Below, one piece after another: positions 1 to 7,962 of a DNA stretch of 9,388 nucleotides. The DNA is taken from positions 1 through 9,388 of the forward strand of contig JACMOE010000070.1 of NCBI GenBank assembly GCA_014378185.1, in the 5' to 3' direction. The notes under the pieces were generated by a model that worked only from the letters and a program-made list of their open reading frames with translations, was not told the origin of the DNA and did not search any database. Made by a program: the position numbers and the translations under genes. This stretch comes from Gemmatimonadaceae bacterium (GTDB lineage: Bacteria; Gemmatimonadota; Gemmatimonadetes; Gemmatimonadales; Gemmatimonadaceae). Numbering within the stretch: the stretch's first letter is position 1; each line of letters begins with the position of its first letter.

Positions 1-199
1 CCATGCGCTTCAGCATCACGTCCAGCGAGAGTGCGCGTTCGTGTGACTCGCTGCACACGCGGCTTGCAATTGCGTGCAGGCGCGCCTCCGACGCTGGCGT
101 CGATCCACTCAGGTAGGTTGCGGTTGCGCTGGTGACGTCGGCACGCAGCGCGGCGGAAAAACCGGGCACTGGGTGCTCGTAGCGACCGTTACGAATCAT
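1..199 (-). CDS. Small hypothetical protein, N-terminal 66 residues (runs off left edge)
   Basis: Reading the minus strand from an ATG at 199-197 gives 66 codons without a stop up to the window edge, so the C-terminus is missing. The product starts MIRNGRYEHPVPGF and its later half looks helical and charged, with a Cys at 49 and a His at 53, ending ESHERALSLDVMLKRM. I do not recognise a named domain. The helical tail resembles short uncharacterised proteins I associate with Gemmatimonadota, but that is only an impression. No Shine-Dalgarno sequence precedes the ATG, so the start is uncertain; the frame stays open for some codons upstream. It is divergent from the receptor operon and has no signal peptide, which suggests a cytoplasmic protein, possibly regulatory. 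It could also be a chance ORF, since only about 200 bases are visible. Confidence 0.4.
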   Translation of the reverse strand, partial: MIRNGRYEHPVPGFSAALRADVTSATATYLSGSTPASEARLHAIASRVCSESHERALSLDVMLKRM

Positions 200-430
200 G
201 CTTGCAAATGTGTGTCGATTGCATGGATGGAAAGTGCCTGAGCGGCCGTGCTCGGGCAACGCTTCAAAAAAAATCGGATGATATCTGCATCGCGAATTGA
301 TTGTCGCTGCGCGCGCCAAATACCCGCGCTACATTAATCGCGCAGCGCCCCGCTTCACGAGCGCGCCGCCGTGATCCTCCGCACTTCACGGTCCGTCCGC
401 GGTTCTCGCCCCCTACCCGCTGGTGCAGCA
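200..430. promoter_or_regulatory. Divergent intergenic region upstream of the receptor operon
   Basis: These 231 bases separate the minus-strand small gene from the receptor start and must hold the operon promoter if the five genes are co-transcribed. The stretch 262-345 is the most AT-rich part, with an A-run at 266-273, TTGATTG at 297-303 and TACATTAAT at 330-338. I found no pair of hexamers with good consensus and correct spacing: TTGATT to TACATT is 27 bases. The promoter is therefore not assigned. Two TTGCA words (202-206 and 219-223) lie near the minus-strand gene start. There is no clear ribosome binding site before 431. Confidence 0.4.
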
Positions 431-3400
431 ATGCGTCACTCTCGTTACTCCGCTCTGTCCCTGGTCATCGCTGGGCTTTTTCCGTGCTGGCTCGCCGCGA
501 TGACACCCACCCCGATCGTGCGGCGTCTGCCGAACCCTGTAGTGCATCGCCGTCTCGTGGACGACCCTGCGGCGATCGCCACGGTTCGCGGTCGCGTCGT
601 GGTCGAAGGCACCAATGCGCCCGTTGGAAGCGCGCAGGTGCAGCTTGGCGCTCGCGGCGCCCAGACCAATGACGCCGGCGTTTTCTCCTTCGCGAACGTG
701 CCGGCCGGAACGTACACTCTGCAGATCCGCATGCTGGGCTTCGCGCGCTATTCGCGTGCGGTCACGGTGGTGGATGACCAGGCAACCGATCTTGCGATTG
801 TCCTCAAGCGGCAGGCTCTCAGCCTCGACCAGATCGTCGTGACTGGCACGCCCGGTGCCGCTCGCCGCCGCGAGATCGGTAACGCCATCTCGCAGATCGA
901 CGTCACCGCATTGCCCGAAGTGCCGTCCAGCGTGGACAACCTCCTGCAGGGGAAGGCCACAGGACTGACCGTCACCGGCAACAGTGGCGGCGTTGGCGGC
1001 GGCGCCTCCATTCGCCTGCGTGGCAACGTCTCGGCCACACAGAGCAACCAGCCACTCATTTACGTGGATGGTGTGCGCGTGAAGAGCGATGGCTTCCCGA
1101 AGAATACGTTCCCCACCGGCTATGCCGGCAACAGTGACAACACGGTCTACAGCCCCCTGAACGACATTGATCCCTCGGACATCGACCGTGTGGAGGTGAT
1201 CAAGGGCCCAGCTGCCACGACGCTGTACGGCACGGAGGCAGCGTCTGGCGTCATCCAGATCTTCACGAAACGTGGCCAGACGGGCGGCGCGCGCTGGAAC
1301 TTCCAGACGGACCAGTCGGCGAGCCAGACGCCGAAGTTCGGCCCCACGCAGGGGTTCGATGGAAGTCCGCTCGTGATTCCCGACAAGGAAGTCAATCCGT
1401 ACGGCACGGTGGACTACCTGTACCTCGATCCGTGGCTCCGCACCGGCTACCGCCACAAGTATTCCCTCGGCCTCGACGGCGGGCGCGACGACGTGAAGTA
1501 TTTCGTCTCGGGCGCGAGCTCGAGCGAGACGGGCGTGCTCCCCCTCGACAAGGCCACGCAGTCGAGCGTACGCGGCAACCTCAGCGTGACGCCGCGGCCG
1601 GCTGTCACGCTGCAGTGGAACACGTCGTTCAGCACCAACGACCTCACCAAGACACCGGCCGGCGGCACGGCTGCTGGGTTGACGCTCAATGCCTCGCGAC
1701 GCGATCGAAACTATTTCGGCTCCGCCGACCCGGCCAAGATCGGCCGCGTCCTCGACTTCCAGCTCACGAGCCGGATCGACCACCTCGTCACCGGCGGCAC
1801 GTTGCAGTATCAGCCGAGCGAGAGCTTTTCCACGCGCCTCATTCTTGGCTACGACCTGGCCGCGCAGGAGGCGCGCAATTACATGCCCTACGGCTTCGCG
1901 ACGGTGCCGAAGGGTCAGATCAGTGATGGACGGTACTCCAGCCGCACCAATACGGCGGACTTCGCTGCGACCTGGTCGCACAACCTGTTGGGTGAGCTGC
2001 GCTCCAGTCTCTCCGGCGGCGCGCAGGCCGTCGCGGTCGATCAGGTGAACGTCGCCGCGGGCTCTCGCGACTTTCCAGGACCCGGCGAGCAGACCGTGTC
2101 CAATGGCGCCCTCTCCCTTGGCGTCGAAGACCGCAGCCGAGTCATCAATGGCGGCCTGTTCGTGCAGGACCTGCTGGATTTCAAGAACCGCTACTTCCTC
2201 ACGGTCGGCGCGCGGTTCGACGGTAACAGCGCCTTTGGCGAAAGCCTCGGTCTGCAGATGTATCCGAAGGTCAGCGGCTCCTATGTTGTCTCGGATGAAG
2301 CGTTCTGGCCAAAGGCGATTGGCACCATGAAGCTGCGCGCCGCGTACGGCCAGAGCGGTCGTGCGCCCGGTGCGTTCGACGCGGTGCGCACGTGGACGTC
2401 GTACAGCTGGGGCGGCATCGCCGCCTTCGTACCGCGCAACCTCGGCAACTCGCTGCTTGGGCCCGAGCGCACCGCAGAGGTCGAGGCCGGATTCGAGAGT
2501 TCCACGCTCGGCGGCCGCCTCACCACGGATTTCACGTGGTACAAGCGTACGACGAAGGACGCGCTGTTCGCTGTGAGTCAGGCGCCGTCCGAGGGACTGT
2601 GGGGTAGTCAGCTCGAGAATGTCGGCAAGCTGCAGAGCAATGGCGTGGAGATCGGGGTGAACGCGTCGCTGGTGCAGCGTCCGCACTTTGGTTGGGATGC
2701 TGGCTTCACCTACTCCACCAACCACAGCCAGGTACTGAGCCTCGGCGGCGCGGCGCCATTCACCATCGGCAACAACGGGTGGATCAGGGAGGGCTCGCCA
2801 GTGCCCGACATTCGGGGTTTCTGCGTCGCCAATCCGACCGAGTTCGCCGCGCCCGTTCGGCAGGCCGATTGCGACTACGGTCCGAACACGCCGACGCACA
2901 CGATCACCGGCACCACCAGCTTCACCCTTCCGGGCGACTTCGCGTTGTCCACGCGCGGGGAGTACCAGGGGGGCGCGTTCGGCTACAGCCTGCTCGATGG
3001 CGAGGCGATCGTGCGCGGCATCCGCTGGCCGTCGTGCTTCAACGCGTACCCGGCGATCGACGCGGGCAACCTCGCGACGGTGCCGGCCTCGATCCGCGCG
3101 GTCTGCATGTCGGCCAATGCCAATCGCGATTACGCCATCTTCCCGCTCGATTTTTTCCGTCTCCGGGACCTGACCGTGCGTCGCGCCTTTGCCCTGCATG
3201 TGGGTGGAGCGTCGAGCGCGATGGTGTCGCTCTCCGGACAGAACCTGTTCTGGTGGAAGAAGGCGAAAAATTCGATGATCGACCCGGAGACCTCGGGTGG
3301 ATTCAATTCCCAGTCAGGCATGTCGCAACAGGTTCGCAGCGTGGGCGGCAGCATTCCGATCCCGCGCACGTTCCTGATGTCGGTTCGACTGACGTACTAA
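431..3400 (+). CDS. SusC/RagA-family TonB-dependent outer membrane receptor
   Basis: This 989-residue protein is an outer-membrane beta-barrel transporter that imports a ligand using TonB/ExbBD energy, normally with a SusD lipoprotein as lid. The start at 431 is chosen because it gives a signal peptide (MRHSRYSALSLVIAGLF, ending near residue 23); the GTG at 371 only adds an Arg-rich tail in front. Domains in order: carboxypeptidase-regulatory-like beta-sandwich at about 50-127 (VRGRVVVEGTNAPV through GFARYSR), TonB box LDQIVVTGT at 132-140, plug at about 145-282 with the SusC signatures IRLRGNVSATQSNQPLIYVD (194-213) and VEVIKGPAATTLYGTEAASG, then a barrel ending in RTFLMSVRLTY with a terminal aromatic residue. 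NLFWWKKAKNSMIDPE near the C-terminus is also typical. There is no N-terminal STN domain, so signalling to an anti-sigma factor is not expected. Four cysteines (798, 814, 869, 892) fall in a late loop region. The SusD partner follows 12 bases downstream. The ligand is unknown. Confidence 0.93.
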   Translation: MRHSRYSALSLVIAGLFPCWLAAMTPTPIVRRLPNPVVHRRLVDDPAAIATVRGRVVVEGTNAPVGSAQVQLGARGAQTNDAGVFSFANVPAGTYTLQIRMLGFARYSRAVTVVDDQATDLAIVLKRQALSLDQIVVTGTPGAARRREIGNAISQIDVTALPEVPSSVDNLLQGKATGLTVTGNSGGVGGGASIRLRGNVSATQSNQPLIYVDGVRVKSDGFPKNTFPTGYAGNSDNTVYSPLNDIDPSDIDRVEVIKGPAATTLYGTEAASGVIQIFTKRGQTGGARWNFQTDQSASQTPKFGPTQGFDGSPLVIPDKEVNPYGTVDYLYLDPWLRTGYRHKYSLGLDGGRDDVKYFVSGASSSETGVLPLDKATQSSVRGNLSVTPRPAVTLQWNTSFSTNDLTKTPAGGTAAGLTLNASRRDRNYFGSADPAKIGRVLDFQLTSRIDHLVTGGTLQYQPSESFSTRLILGYDLAAQEARNYMPYGFATVPKGQISDGRYSSRTNTADFAATWSHNLLGELRSSLSGGAQAVAVDQVNVAAGSRDFPGPGEQTVSNGALSLGVEDRSRVINGGLFVQDLLDFKNRYFLTVGARFDGNSAFGESLGLQMYPKVSGSYVVSDEAFWPKAIGTMKLRAAYGQSGRAPGAFDAVRTWTSYSWGGIAAFVPRNLGNSLLGPERTAEVEAGFESSTLGGRLTTDFTWYKRTTKDALFAVSQAPSEGLWGSQLENVGKLQSNGVEIGVNASLVQRPHFGWDAGFTYSTNHSQVLSLGGAAPFTIGNNGWIREGSPVPDIRGFCVANPTEFAAPVRQADCDYGPNTPTHTITGTTSFTLPGDFALSTRGEYQGGAFGYSLLDGEAIVRGIRWPSCFNAYPAIDAGNLATVPASIRAVCMSANANRDYAIFPLDFFRLRDLTVRRAFALHVGGASSAMVSLSGQNLFWWKKAKNSMIDPETSGGFNSQSGMSQQVRSVGGSIPIPRTFLMSVRLTY

Positions 3401-3401
3401 C

Positions 3402-3405
3402 GGAG
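3402..3405 (+). promoter_or_regulatory. Shine-Dalgarno site for the SusD-like gene
   Basis: GGAG lies two bases after the receptor stop codon, with 7 bases between it and the ATG at 3413. It fixes the start of the lipoprotein and fits translation within one operon. Confidence 0.7.
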
Positions 3406-3412
3406 ACGATCA

Positions 3413-4711
3413 ATGCCTACATCCAAGACGCGCCGTACGCGCGTCGGCGCCCTGCGCCACGCGCTCGCGTTCGCATGCGTCGCCGGCTCGCTCACGGCCT
3501 GCGACTTCAAGGTCACCAATCCCGGCCCCACGGCCGACAAGTTCCTGACGGACACGCTGTCGCTCGTCGCGCAGGTGAACGGCGTCGCCTACACGCTGGG
3601 CGATGGCATGAACTACCAGGTCCTGCACGGCGCTGTCGCGGCGCGCGAGCTCTTTCCCACCGGGCAGAGTGGCCAGTTCGGCATCGAGCCACGCAACTGG
3701 GTCGGCTATCTCGTGACCGAGGAGCAAAGTACGCCCTGGAATACCCTCGGACGTGCGCGCTGGCTGTCCGACCAGTCATTGACGCGGCTGAAGGCCGTGT
3801 TGGGGGACGGCGTCTTCGCAAAGCACCCCACCGTGGCGCAGGCGCTCATCTGGCGGGGCTTCACGTATCGTGTGCTGGGCGAGGCGATGTGCGTGAGCAT
3901 CGTGGACAAGGGCGCGCCGTCGCCGGCGAAGGTCAGCCTGGTGCGTGCAGAATCCGCGTTCACCGCAGCGGTGGCCGTGGCAACGGCGGCGAACAATGCG
4001 ACGCTCATCACCGCGGCATACGCGGGTCGCGCACAGGTGCGCGTGGATCTCGGTGACTGGACGGGTGCAGAGGCGGATGCCGCGAACGTACCGGCCGCGT
4101 TCAAGTACCAGATGCCCTACTATGCGAACGTCGATGAGTACGGCTACAATCGCACGATGTGGTCATCCACGTCACAGTCGTTCTACAAGGCGACGTCCGT
4201 GTGGGGCACGTGGTACGCGAAGTATTACGACAGCTCGAAGGATCCGCGCGCGGCGTACACCAAGACCGCGCTCACTGGCGCGGGTGCTTTTCCTCCCGTC
4301 GGCAAGGTGCCTTGGTGGCCGCAGGCCAAGTACATGACCCAGACGGCCGGGATCAACCTGGTGTCGGGTCGCGAGGCGCGGCTCATCGAGGCGGAGGCTG
4401 CCCTGCGGAAGGGCGATATCGTCACGGCGATGGCGCGGATCGATGCGAACCGGGCAAGTGCCGGCGCGCCGGTCGCGGCGCGGCCCGCGAGCGTCGTGGA
4501 GGCATGGACACTGCTGAAGCAGGAGCGCGGACTCGAACTGTGGCTGGAAGGACGACGCCTCGCCGACATGCGCCGCTGGACCGCCGACAAGACACCGGGC
4601 GCACTTGATCCGCTTGAAGTGCCGGGTGCGGCTTCGTACCTCGAAGGACAGGACTTCTGCTTCCCGGTTTCGCGCGAAGAAGCCAACACCAATCCCAATC
4701 TCAAGCCATGA
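3413..4711 (+). CDS. SusD/RagB-family nutrient-binding outer membrane lipoprotein
   Basis: At 432 residues this is the surface lipoprotein that normally caps the SusC barrel and binds the ligand. The signal peptide ends in the lipobox LTAC, giving lipidated Cys30. Asp31 sits at the +2 position. The mature protein begins CDFKVTNPGP, as in other SusD-like proteins. Residues about 135-225 are rich in short helices (VAQALIWRGFTYRVLGEA, SAFTAAVAVATAANNATLIT), as expected for the TPR-like scaffold of the family. The C-terminal half carries the diagnostic RagB/SusD segments REARLIEAEAALRKGD (320-335), ERGLELWLEGRRLADMRRW (371-389) and CFPVSREEANTNPNL (416-430). It is somewhat shorter than many SusD proteins, which are commonly nearer 500 residues, but has no visible break. 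The stop overlaps the next start by ATGA. Family assignment is firm; the ligand cannot be deduced. Confidence 0.92.
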   Translation: MPTSKTRRTRVGALRHALAFACVAGSLTACDFKVTNPGPTADKFLTDTLSLVAQVNGVAYTLGDGMNYQVLHGAVAARELFPTGQSGQFGIEPRNWVGYLVTEEQSTPWNTLGRARWLSDQSLTRLKAVLGDGVFAKHPTVAQALIWRGFTYRVLGEAMCVSIVDKGAPSPAKVSLVRAESAFTAAVAVATAANNATLITAAYAGRAQVRVDLGDWTGAEADAANVPAAFKYQMPYYANVDEYGYNRTMWSSTSQSFYKATSVWGTWYAKYYDSSKDPRAAYTKTALTGAGAFPPVGKVPWWPQAKYMTQTAGINLVSGREARLIEAEAALRKGDIVTAMARIDANRASAGAPVAARPASVVEAWTLLKQERGLELWLEGRRLADMRRWTADKTPGALDPLEVPGAASYLEGQDFCFPVSREEANTNPNLKP

Positions 4712-5982
4712 CGAGTCGCGGCAACATCCGGCGGTGGTGTGTTCTCGGAATTGTGGTGTCGGCGACGGTCATCGCACAGGCAGGCGCCGCGCAGGCGCCG
4801 GACAGCTCCGAGGTTGTCGTGCGCGCCGGCACGGTGTTCGACGGAATGGGTGCCGTGCGCCGTCACATGGACGTCGTCGTGCGCGGTGGCCGTATCACGG
4901 CCGTGCGGCCTTCGAGTGGCCACGCGGACGTTGACCTGGGCGATCGCGTGCTGGCGCCCGGACTCATCGATACGCACGTGCATCTCGGCTGGTACATCAC
5001 CGCCGCGCACCGTCTCCATCAGAGTGGCGACGGCGACGACGACGCCACCGCCATCCTGAACGCGGCGGGCAACGCCGAGCGCATGCTGCAGGCGGGCTTC
5101 ACCACGATCCAGAGCGTCGGCGGTCCGGAGGACAAGCCGGTGCGCGATGCGATCGCTCGCGGCGTGCTCGCGGGACCTCGCATCGTCACCTCGCTCGGTT
5201 CACTCAACGAGAACGCGGGCTCTCCCGATTCCGTCCGTGCCGTGGTGCGGCAATTCAAGGCCGCTGGTGCGGACGTGATCAAGATCTTCGCGTCGAAAAG
5301 CATTCGCGATGGCGGCGTGCAGACGATGACTCAGGCGCAACTCGACGCCGCATGCGGCGAGGCGCGGACGCTCGGCCTCCGTTCCATCGTGCACGCCCAC
5401 GCGGCATCCGCGGTGAAGGCCGCCGTCCGTGCGGGCTGCACGCAGGTGGATCATGGCGTCCTCGTTGACGACGAAGGGCTCGCGATGATGGCTGCCGCAG
5501 GCACCTACTTCGAGCCGCAGTGCTCCCTGGTGATGCGCAATTACCTCGACCACAAGGAGTGGTTTCGCGGTATCGGCAACTACAACGACGAAGGCTTCGC
5601 CGCCACGGAGCGCACCATCGGGCTGCGCAAGGCGCTCGTGCAGAAGTACCGTGGGGTGAAGGGTCTGAAGGTGATCTATGGCACGGACGCCGTGGCGGGC
5701 GCACACGGCCAGAACGGGCGGGACCTCGTTTGTCGAGTGAAGGAGAACGGCGAGTCCGCGGTGGACGCCGTGACGTCGGCGACGTCGCTCTCGGCAGAAT
5801 CCATGGGGCTCGGCACGTCCATCGGGCGGATTGCGCCGGGATTCCTTGCCGACCTCGTGGCGTTCGATGGCGATCCTCGCCGCGATGCAGACGCCTTCAT
5901 GCGCGTCGGTTTCGTGATGAAGGGCGGTGTCGTCTATCGGCAGCCGCCATCGCGGGTGGGCGCATCCCGGAGCTATCCATGA
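4708..5982 (+). CDS. Secreted metal-dependent amidohydrolase (imidazolonepropionase / Xaa-Pro dipeptidase-like)
   Basis: This 424-residue enzyme belongs to the amidohydrolase superfamily and should hydrolyse an amide, peptide or lactam bond at a divalent metal site. It begins with a signal peptide (hydrophobic stretch about 11-24, likely cleavage after GAAQA near residue 30), so it is predicted to be periplasmic. The metal ligands are visible: HxH at 90/92 in LIDTHVHLG, the lysine expected to be carboxylated at 192 in VIKIFAS, His229 or His231 in IVHAHAAS, His249 in VDHG, and catalytic Asp327 in IYGTDAVAGAHG. The C-terminal LGTSIGRIAPGFLADLVAFD (368-387) is the usual urease-type beta-sandwich ending. 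Characterised relatives include bacterial dipeptidases that cut L-Xaa-L-Pro or L-Xaa-L-Arg/Lys, but substrate cannot be read from sequence here. An acidic run (GDGDDD, 107-112) follows the HxH strand. The start codon lies in an ATGA overlap with the SusD gene and has no clear Shine-Dalgarno site, suggesting coupled translation. Confidence 0.9.
   Translation: MTSRGNIRRWCVLGIVVSATVIAQAGAAQAPDSSEVVVRAGTVFDGMGAVRRHMDVVVRGGRITAVRPSSGHADVDLGDRVLAPGLIDTHVHLGWYITAAHRLHQSGDGDDDATAILNAAGNAERMLQAGFTTIQSVGGPEDKPVRDAIARGVLAGPRIVTSLGSLNENAGSPDSVRAVVRQFKAAGADVIKIFASKSIRDGGVQTMTQAQLDAACGEARTLGLRSIVHAHAASAVKAAVRAGCTQVDHGVLVDDEGLAMMAAAGTYFEPQCSLVMRNYLDHKEWFRGIGNYNDEGFAATERTIGLRKALVQKYRGVKGLKVIYGTDAVAGAHGQNGRDLVCRVKENGESAVDAVTSATSLSAESMGLGTSIGRIAPGFLADLVAFDGDPRRDADAFMRVGFVMKGGVVYRQPPSRVGASRSYP
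5969..5972 (+). promoter_or_regulatory. Shine-Dalgarno site for the PQQ dehydrogenase
   Basis: GGAG lies inside the end of the amidohydrolase gene, 6 bases before the ATG at 5979. It decides the dehydrogenase start: the same frame is open 459 bases further upstream, but a signal peptide begins exactly at 5979. Confidence 0.7.
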
Positions 5983-7922
5983 GATCGAGACTTGTGTGTC
6001 GCGTCGCGCTGCTGATGCTCGCGGGCGGTGCGACAGTGGCCGGAGCGCAGCGCGTCGATTGGCCCACCACCAGCGGTGATGCGGGCGCAATGCGTTATTC
6101 GCCCCTCGCCGGCATCGACCGGAGCAATGTCGGCCGCCTGAAGGAAGCGTGGCGGTGGCGCACGGGCGAGCACAACGTCGCCGCGGGCGCGGGGCAATTG
6201 CCGGCGCGACCGGGATTGTTCCAGGCGTCACCCGTGGTGATCGGGGACACGATGTACCTGTCCACGCCCTACGCCGCGGTCGCCGCGCTCGACGCGCGCA
6301 CGGGTCACGAGATCTGGCGATACGATCCCGAGGTGTGGCGCGCGGGCCAGCCGTCCAACGGCACGGGCTTCGTCCACCGCGGTGTGGCCACGTGGTCCGA
6401 TGGAAAGGAGCGCCGAGTGTTCATCAACGCGCGCTGGAAGCTCATCGCGCTCGACGCGCGCACGGGCAAGGCCATCGGGAGCTTCGGTGACTCGGGCGTC
6501 GTGGATCTCGTGCGCGACCTCAGGCGCCCTGTGAACCGGCTGCAGTACACCAATACGTCGCCACCCATGGTCTACGGCAACGTCGTGATCGTCGGCAACG
6601 GCGTTGGCGACCGCATACGCTATCGCAACGATCCGCCAGGCGACGTGCAGGCGTTCGACGTGCATACCGGCAAGCGCGTGTGGAGCTTTCACACGGTGCC
6701 GGACTCCGGTGAGTTCGGCTGGAAGTCGTGGGAGGATGGCTCGTACAAGTACATGGGGCACACGAACGTGTGGGCACCAATGAGCCTCGACGCCGCGCGC
6801 GGCCTGCTCTTCCTGCCCGTGAGCACCCCCACCAACGACTGGTACGGCGGCGATCGCAAGGGCGACAACCTGTTTGCGGAATCGGTGGTGGCGCTGAATG
6901 CCCGCACCGGCAAGCGGGTGTGGCATGCACAACTCGTCCACCACGGGCTGTGGGACTACGATCTCCCGTCGCCACCAGTGCTCGCGACGATCACCTGGAA
7001 GGGACGGCCGCGCGACGTCGTTGCCGTGCCCACGAAGGCCGCATGGATCTACGTGTTCGACCGCACGACGGGCAAGCCGGTGTGGCCCATCAAGGAGCGA
7101 CCCGTACCGGCGAGCGACGTGCCCGGTGAGCGCGCCTCACCAACACAGCCTGTGCCCACACGACCCGCTCCGTTCGCCAGGCAGCAAGTCACCGAAGCCG
7201 AACTCATCGACTTCACGCCAGAGTTGCACCGCCGCGCGCTCGAGATTTTCAGGAAGTATCGCAGCGGCCCGGTCTTCACGCCCCCGTCCCTCTTGGGAAC
7301 CATCACCATGCCCGGGGCCATCGGAGGCGCGGGATGGGGAAGCACCGCATACGATCCGGAATCGCACACCCTCTACGTGAAGGGAACGGACAATCCTGCC
7401 CTGTACCAGATCAAGCAGGGCGTGCCGAATGACACCATCGGCTATGAGTATACTGCGGACCTTGTCCACAGCGGGCTGGGTGTAACGGCCGACCCCGATT
7501 CCGGTGCGAAGGACCATGCGCCCCCGGAGCAGTTGCCACTGATCAAGCCCCCGTACGGCACGATGACGGCGATCGACCTGAACACCGGCAACCAGCGGTG
7601 GCAGGTCACGCTCGGCGACACGCCCGCTATTCGCGAGCATCCGCTGTTGAAGGGCCTGACGCTGCCGCCACTGGGCGTCGCAGGCGCGGTGGGCGGTACG
7701 GTCACGAAAGGTGGCCTGATCTTCGCGACAGGTGGCGGGAACGTGCTTTACGCGCTCGATACGCGGAGCGGGCGCGTGCTCTGGCAGCATGTCCTCCCAG
7801 CTGGCCGAGGGTACGCGAATCCCATCTCGTACCGTGTCGCCAATGGCACCCAGTACGTCGTCATCGCAAGCGGCGGTGGCGAGAATGCGGAGCTCGTGGC
7901 GTTCTCGCTCGACGGCAAGTAG
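5979..7922 (+). CDS. Secreted PQQ-dependent dehydrogenase (quinoprotein glucose/alcohol dehydrogenase-like)
   Basis: This 647-residue quinoprotein should oxidise a sugar or alcohol in the periplasm using pyrroloquinoline quinone and a divalent metal. Residues 1-23 are a signal peptide (MRSRLVCRVALLMLAGGATV, cleavage near GAQ). The mature protein opens with the family signature DWPTTSGDAGAMRYSPL (27-43). Propeller-blade motifs of the AxDxxTGxxxW type recur at about 103, 157, 225, 305, 359, 531 and 592. LVHHGLWDYDLPSPP (319-333) and TPTNDWYGGDR (283-293) match the membrane glucose dehydrogenase (E. coli Gcd) branch more than methanol dehydrogenases; no adjacent-cysteine pair is present. It lacks the five-helix N-terminal anchor of Gcd and has no CxxCH haem motif, so it is soluble and its electron acceptor is not encoded in the chain. 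The only cysteine lies in the signal peptide. The start overlaps the amidohydrolase stop by ATGA. The exact substrate (glucose, other aldose or alcohol) is unknown. Confidence 0.92.
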   Translation: MRSRLVCRVALLMLAGGATVAGAQRVDWPTTSGDAGAMRYSPLAGIDRSNVGRLKEAWRWRTGEHNVAAGAGQLPARPGLFQASPVVIGDTMYLSTPYAAVAALDARTGHEIWRYDPEVWRAGQPSNGTGFVHRGVATWSDGKERRVFINARWKLIALDARTGKAIGSFGDSGVVDLVRDLRRPVNRLQYTNTSPPMVYGNVVIVGNGVGDRIRYRNDPPGDVQAFDVHTGKRVWSFHTVPDSGEFGWKSWEDGSYKYMGHTNVWAPMSLDAARGLLFLPVSTPTNDWYGGDRKGDNLFAESVVALNARTGKRVWHAQLVHHGLWDYDLPSPPVLATITWKGRPRDVVAVPTKAAWIYVFDRTTGKPVWPIKERPVPASDVPGERASPTQPVPTRPAPFARQQVTEAELIDFTPELHRRALEIFRKYRSGPVFTPPSLLGTITMPGAIGGAGWGSTAYDPESHTLYVKGTDNPALYQIKQGVPNDTIGYEYTADLVHSGLGVTADPDSGAKDHAPPEQLPLIKPPYGTMTAIDLNTGNQRWQVTLGDTPAIREHPLLKGLTLPPLGVAGAVGGTVTKGGLIFATGGGNVLYALDTRSGRVLWQHVLPAGRGYANPISYRVANGTQYVVIASGGGENAELVAFSLDGK

Positions 7923-7931
7923 GTGCGCGCG

Positions 7932-7949
7932 TCATCAACTTCCTGATGA
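7932..7949 (+). repeat. Short inverted repeat between dehydrogenase and DoxX-like gene
   Basis: TCATCA (7932-7937) and TGATGA (7944-7949) are exact complements around a 6-base loop, 13 bases before the ATG of the DoxX-like gene. The stem is short and AT-rich, so it is weak. It is not followed by a T-run and is unlikely to terminate transcription. It could modestly affect translation of the next gene or be chance. Confidence 0.25.
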
Positions 7950-7962
7950 ATACACGACCGTG

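Noticed and set aside
198..224. TTGCA words near the left gene start resembling the right-edge palindrome
   Set aside because: Only five bases are shared, the flanking bases and spacing differ, and no true palindrome is formed, so a common operator is not supported.
371..430. GTG start at 371 for the receptor
   Set aside because: It would put 20 Arg/Pro-rich residues before a complete signal peptide that begins with ATG at 431, and no ribosome binding site precedes it.
413..3199. A 928-codon open frame on the minus strand opposite the receptor gene
   Set aside because: The plus strand encodes an unmistakable SusC receptor over the same bases. The antisense product is low-complexity, rich in Arg, Ala, Val, Gly and His, has no recognisable domain or signal, and is the usual result of high GC at third codon positions.
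2692..4056. A 454-codon plus-strand open frame spanning the receptor/SusD junction
   Set aside because: It is out of frame with both clear genes, is Arg/Gly/His-rich and shows no domain. It is a codon-phase shadow.
5520..5978. Upstream extension of the dehydrogenase frame inside the amidohydrolase gene
   Set aside because: The extension is Arg-rich nonsense, while a signal peptide and a Shine-Dalgarno site place the true start at 5979.
7102..7180. Proline-rich stretch in the dehydrogenase (about residues 375-400)
   Set aside because: A Pro-rich loop with PGE and PTQP motifs is normal in this quinoprotein family and does not indicate a fusion or insertion.
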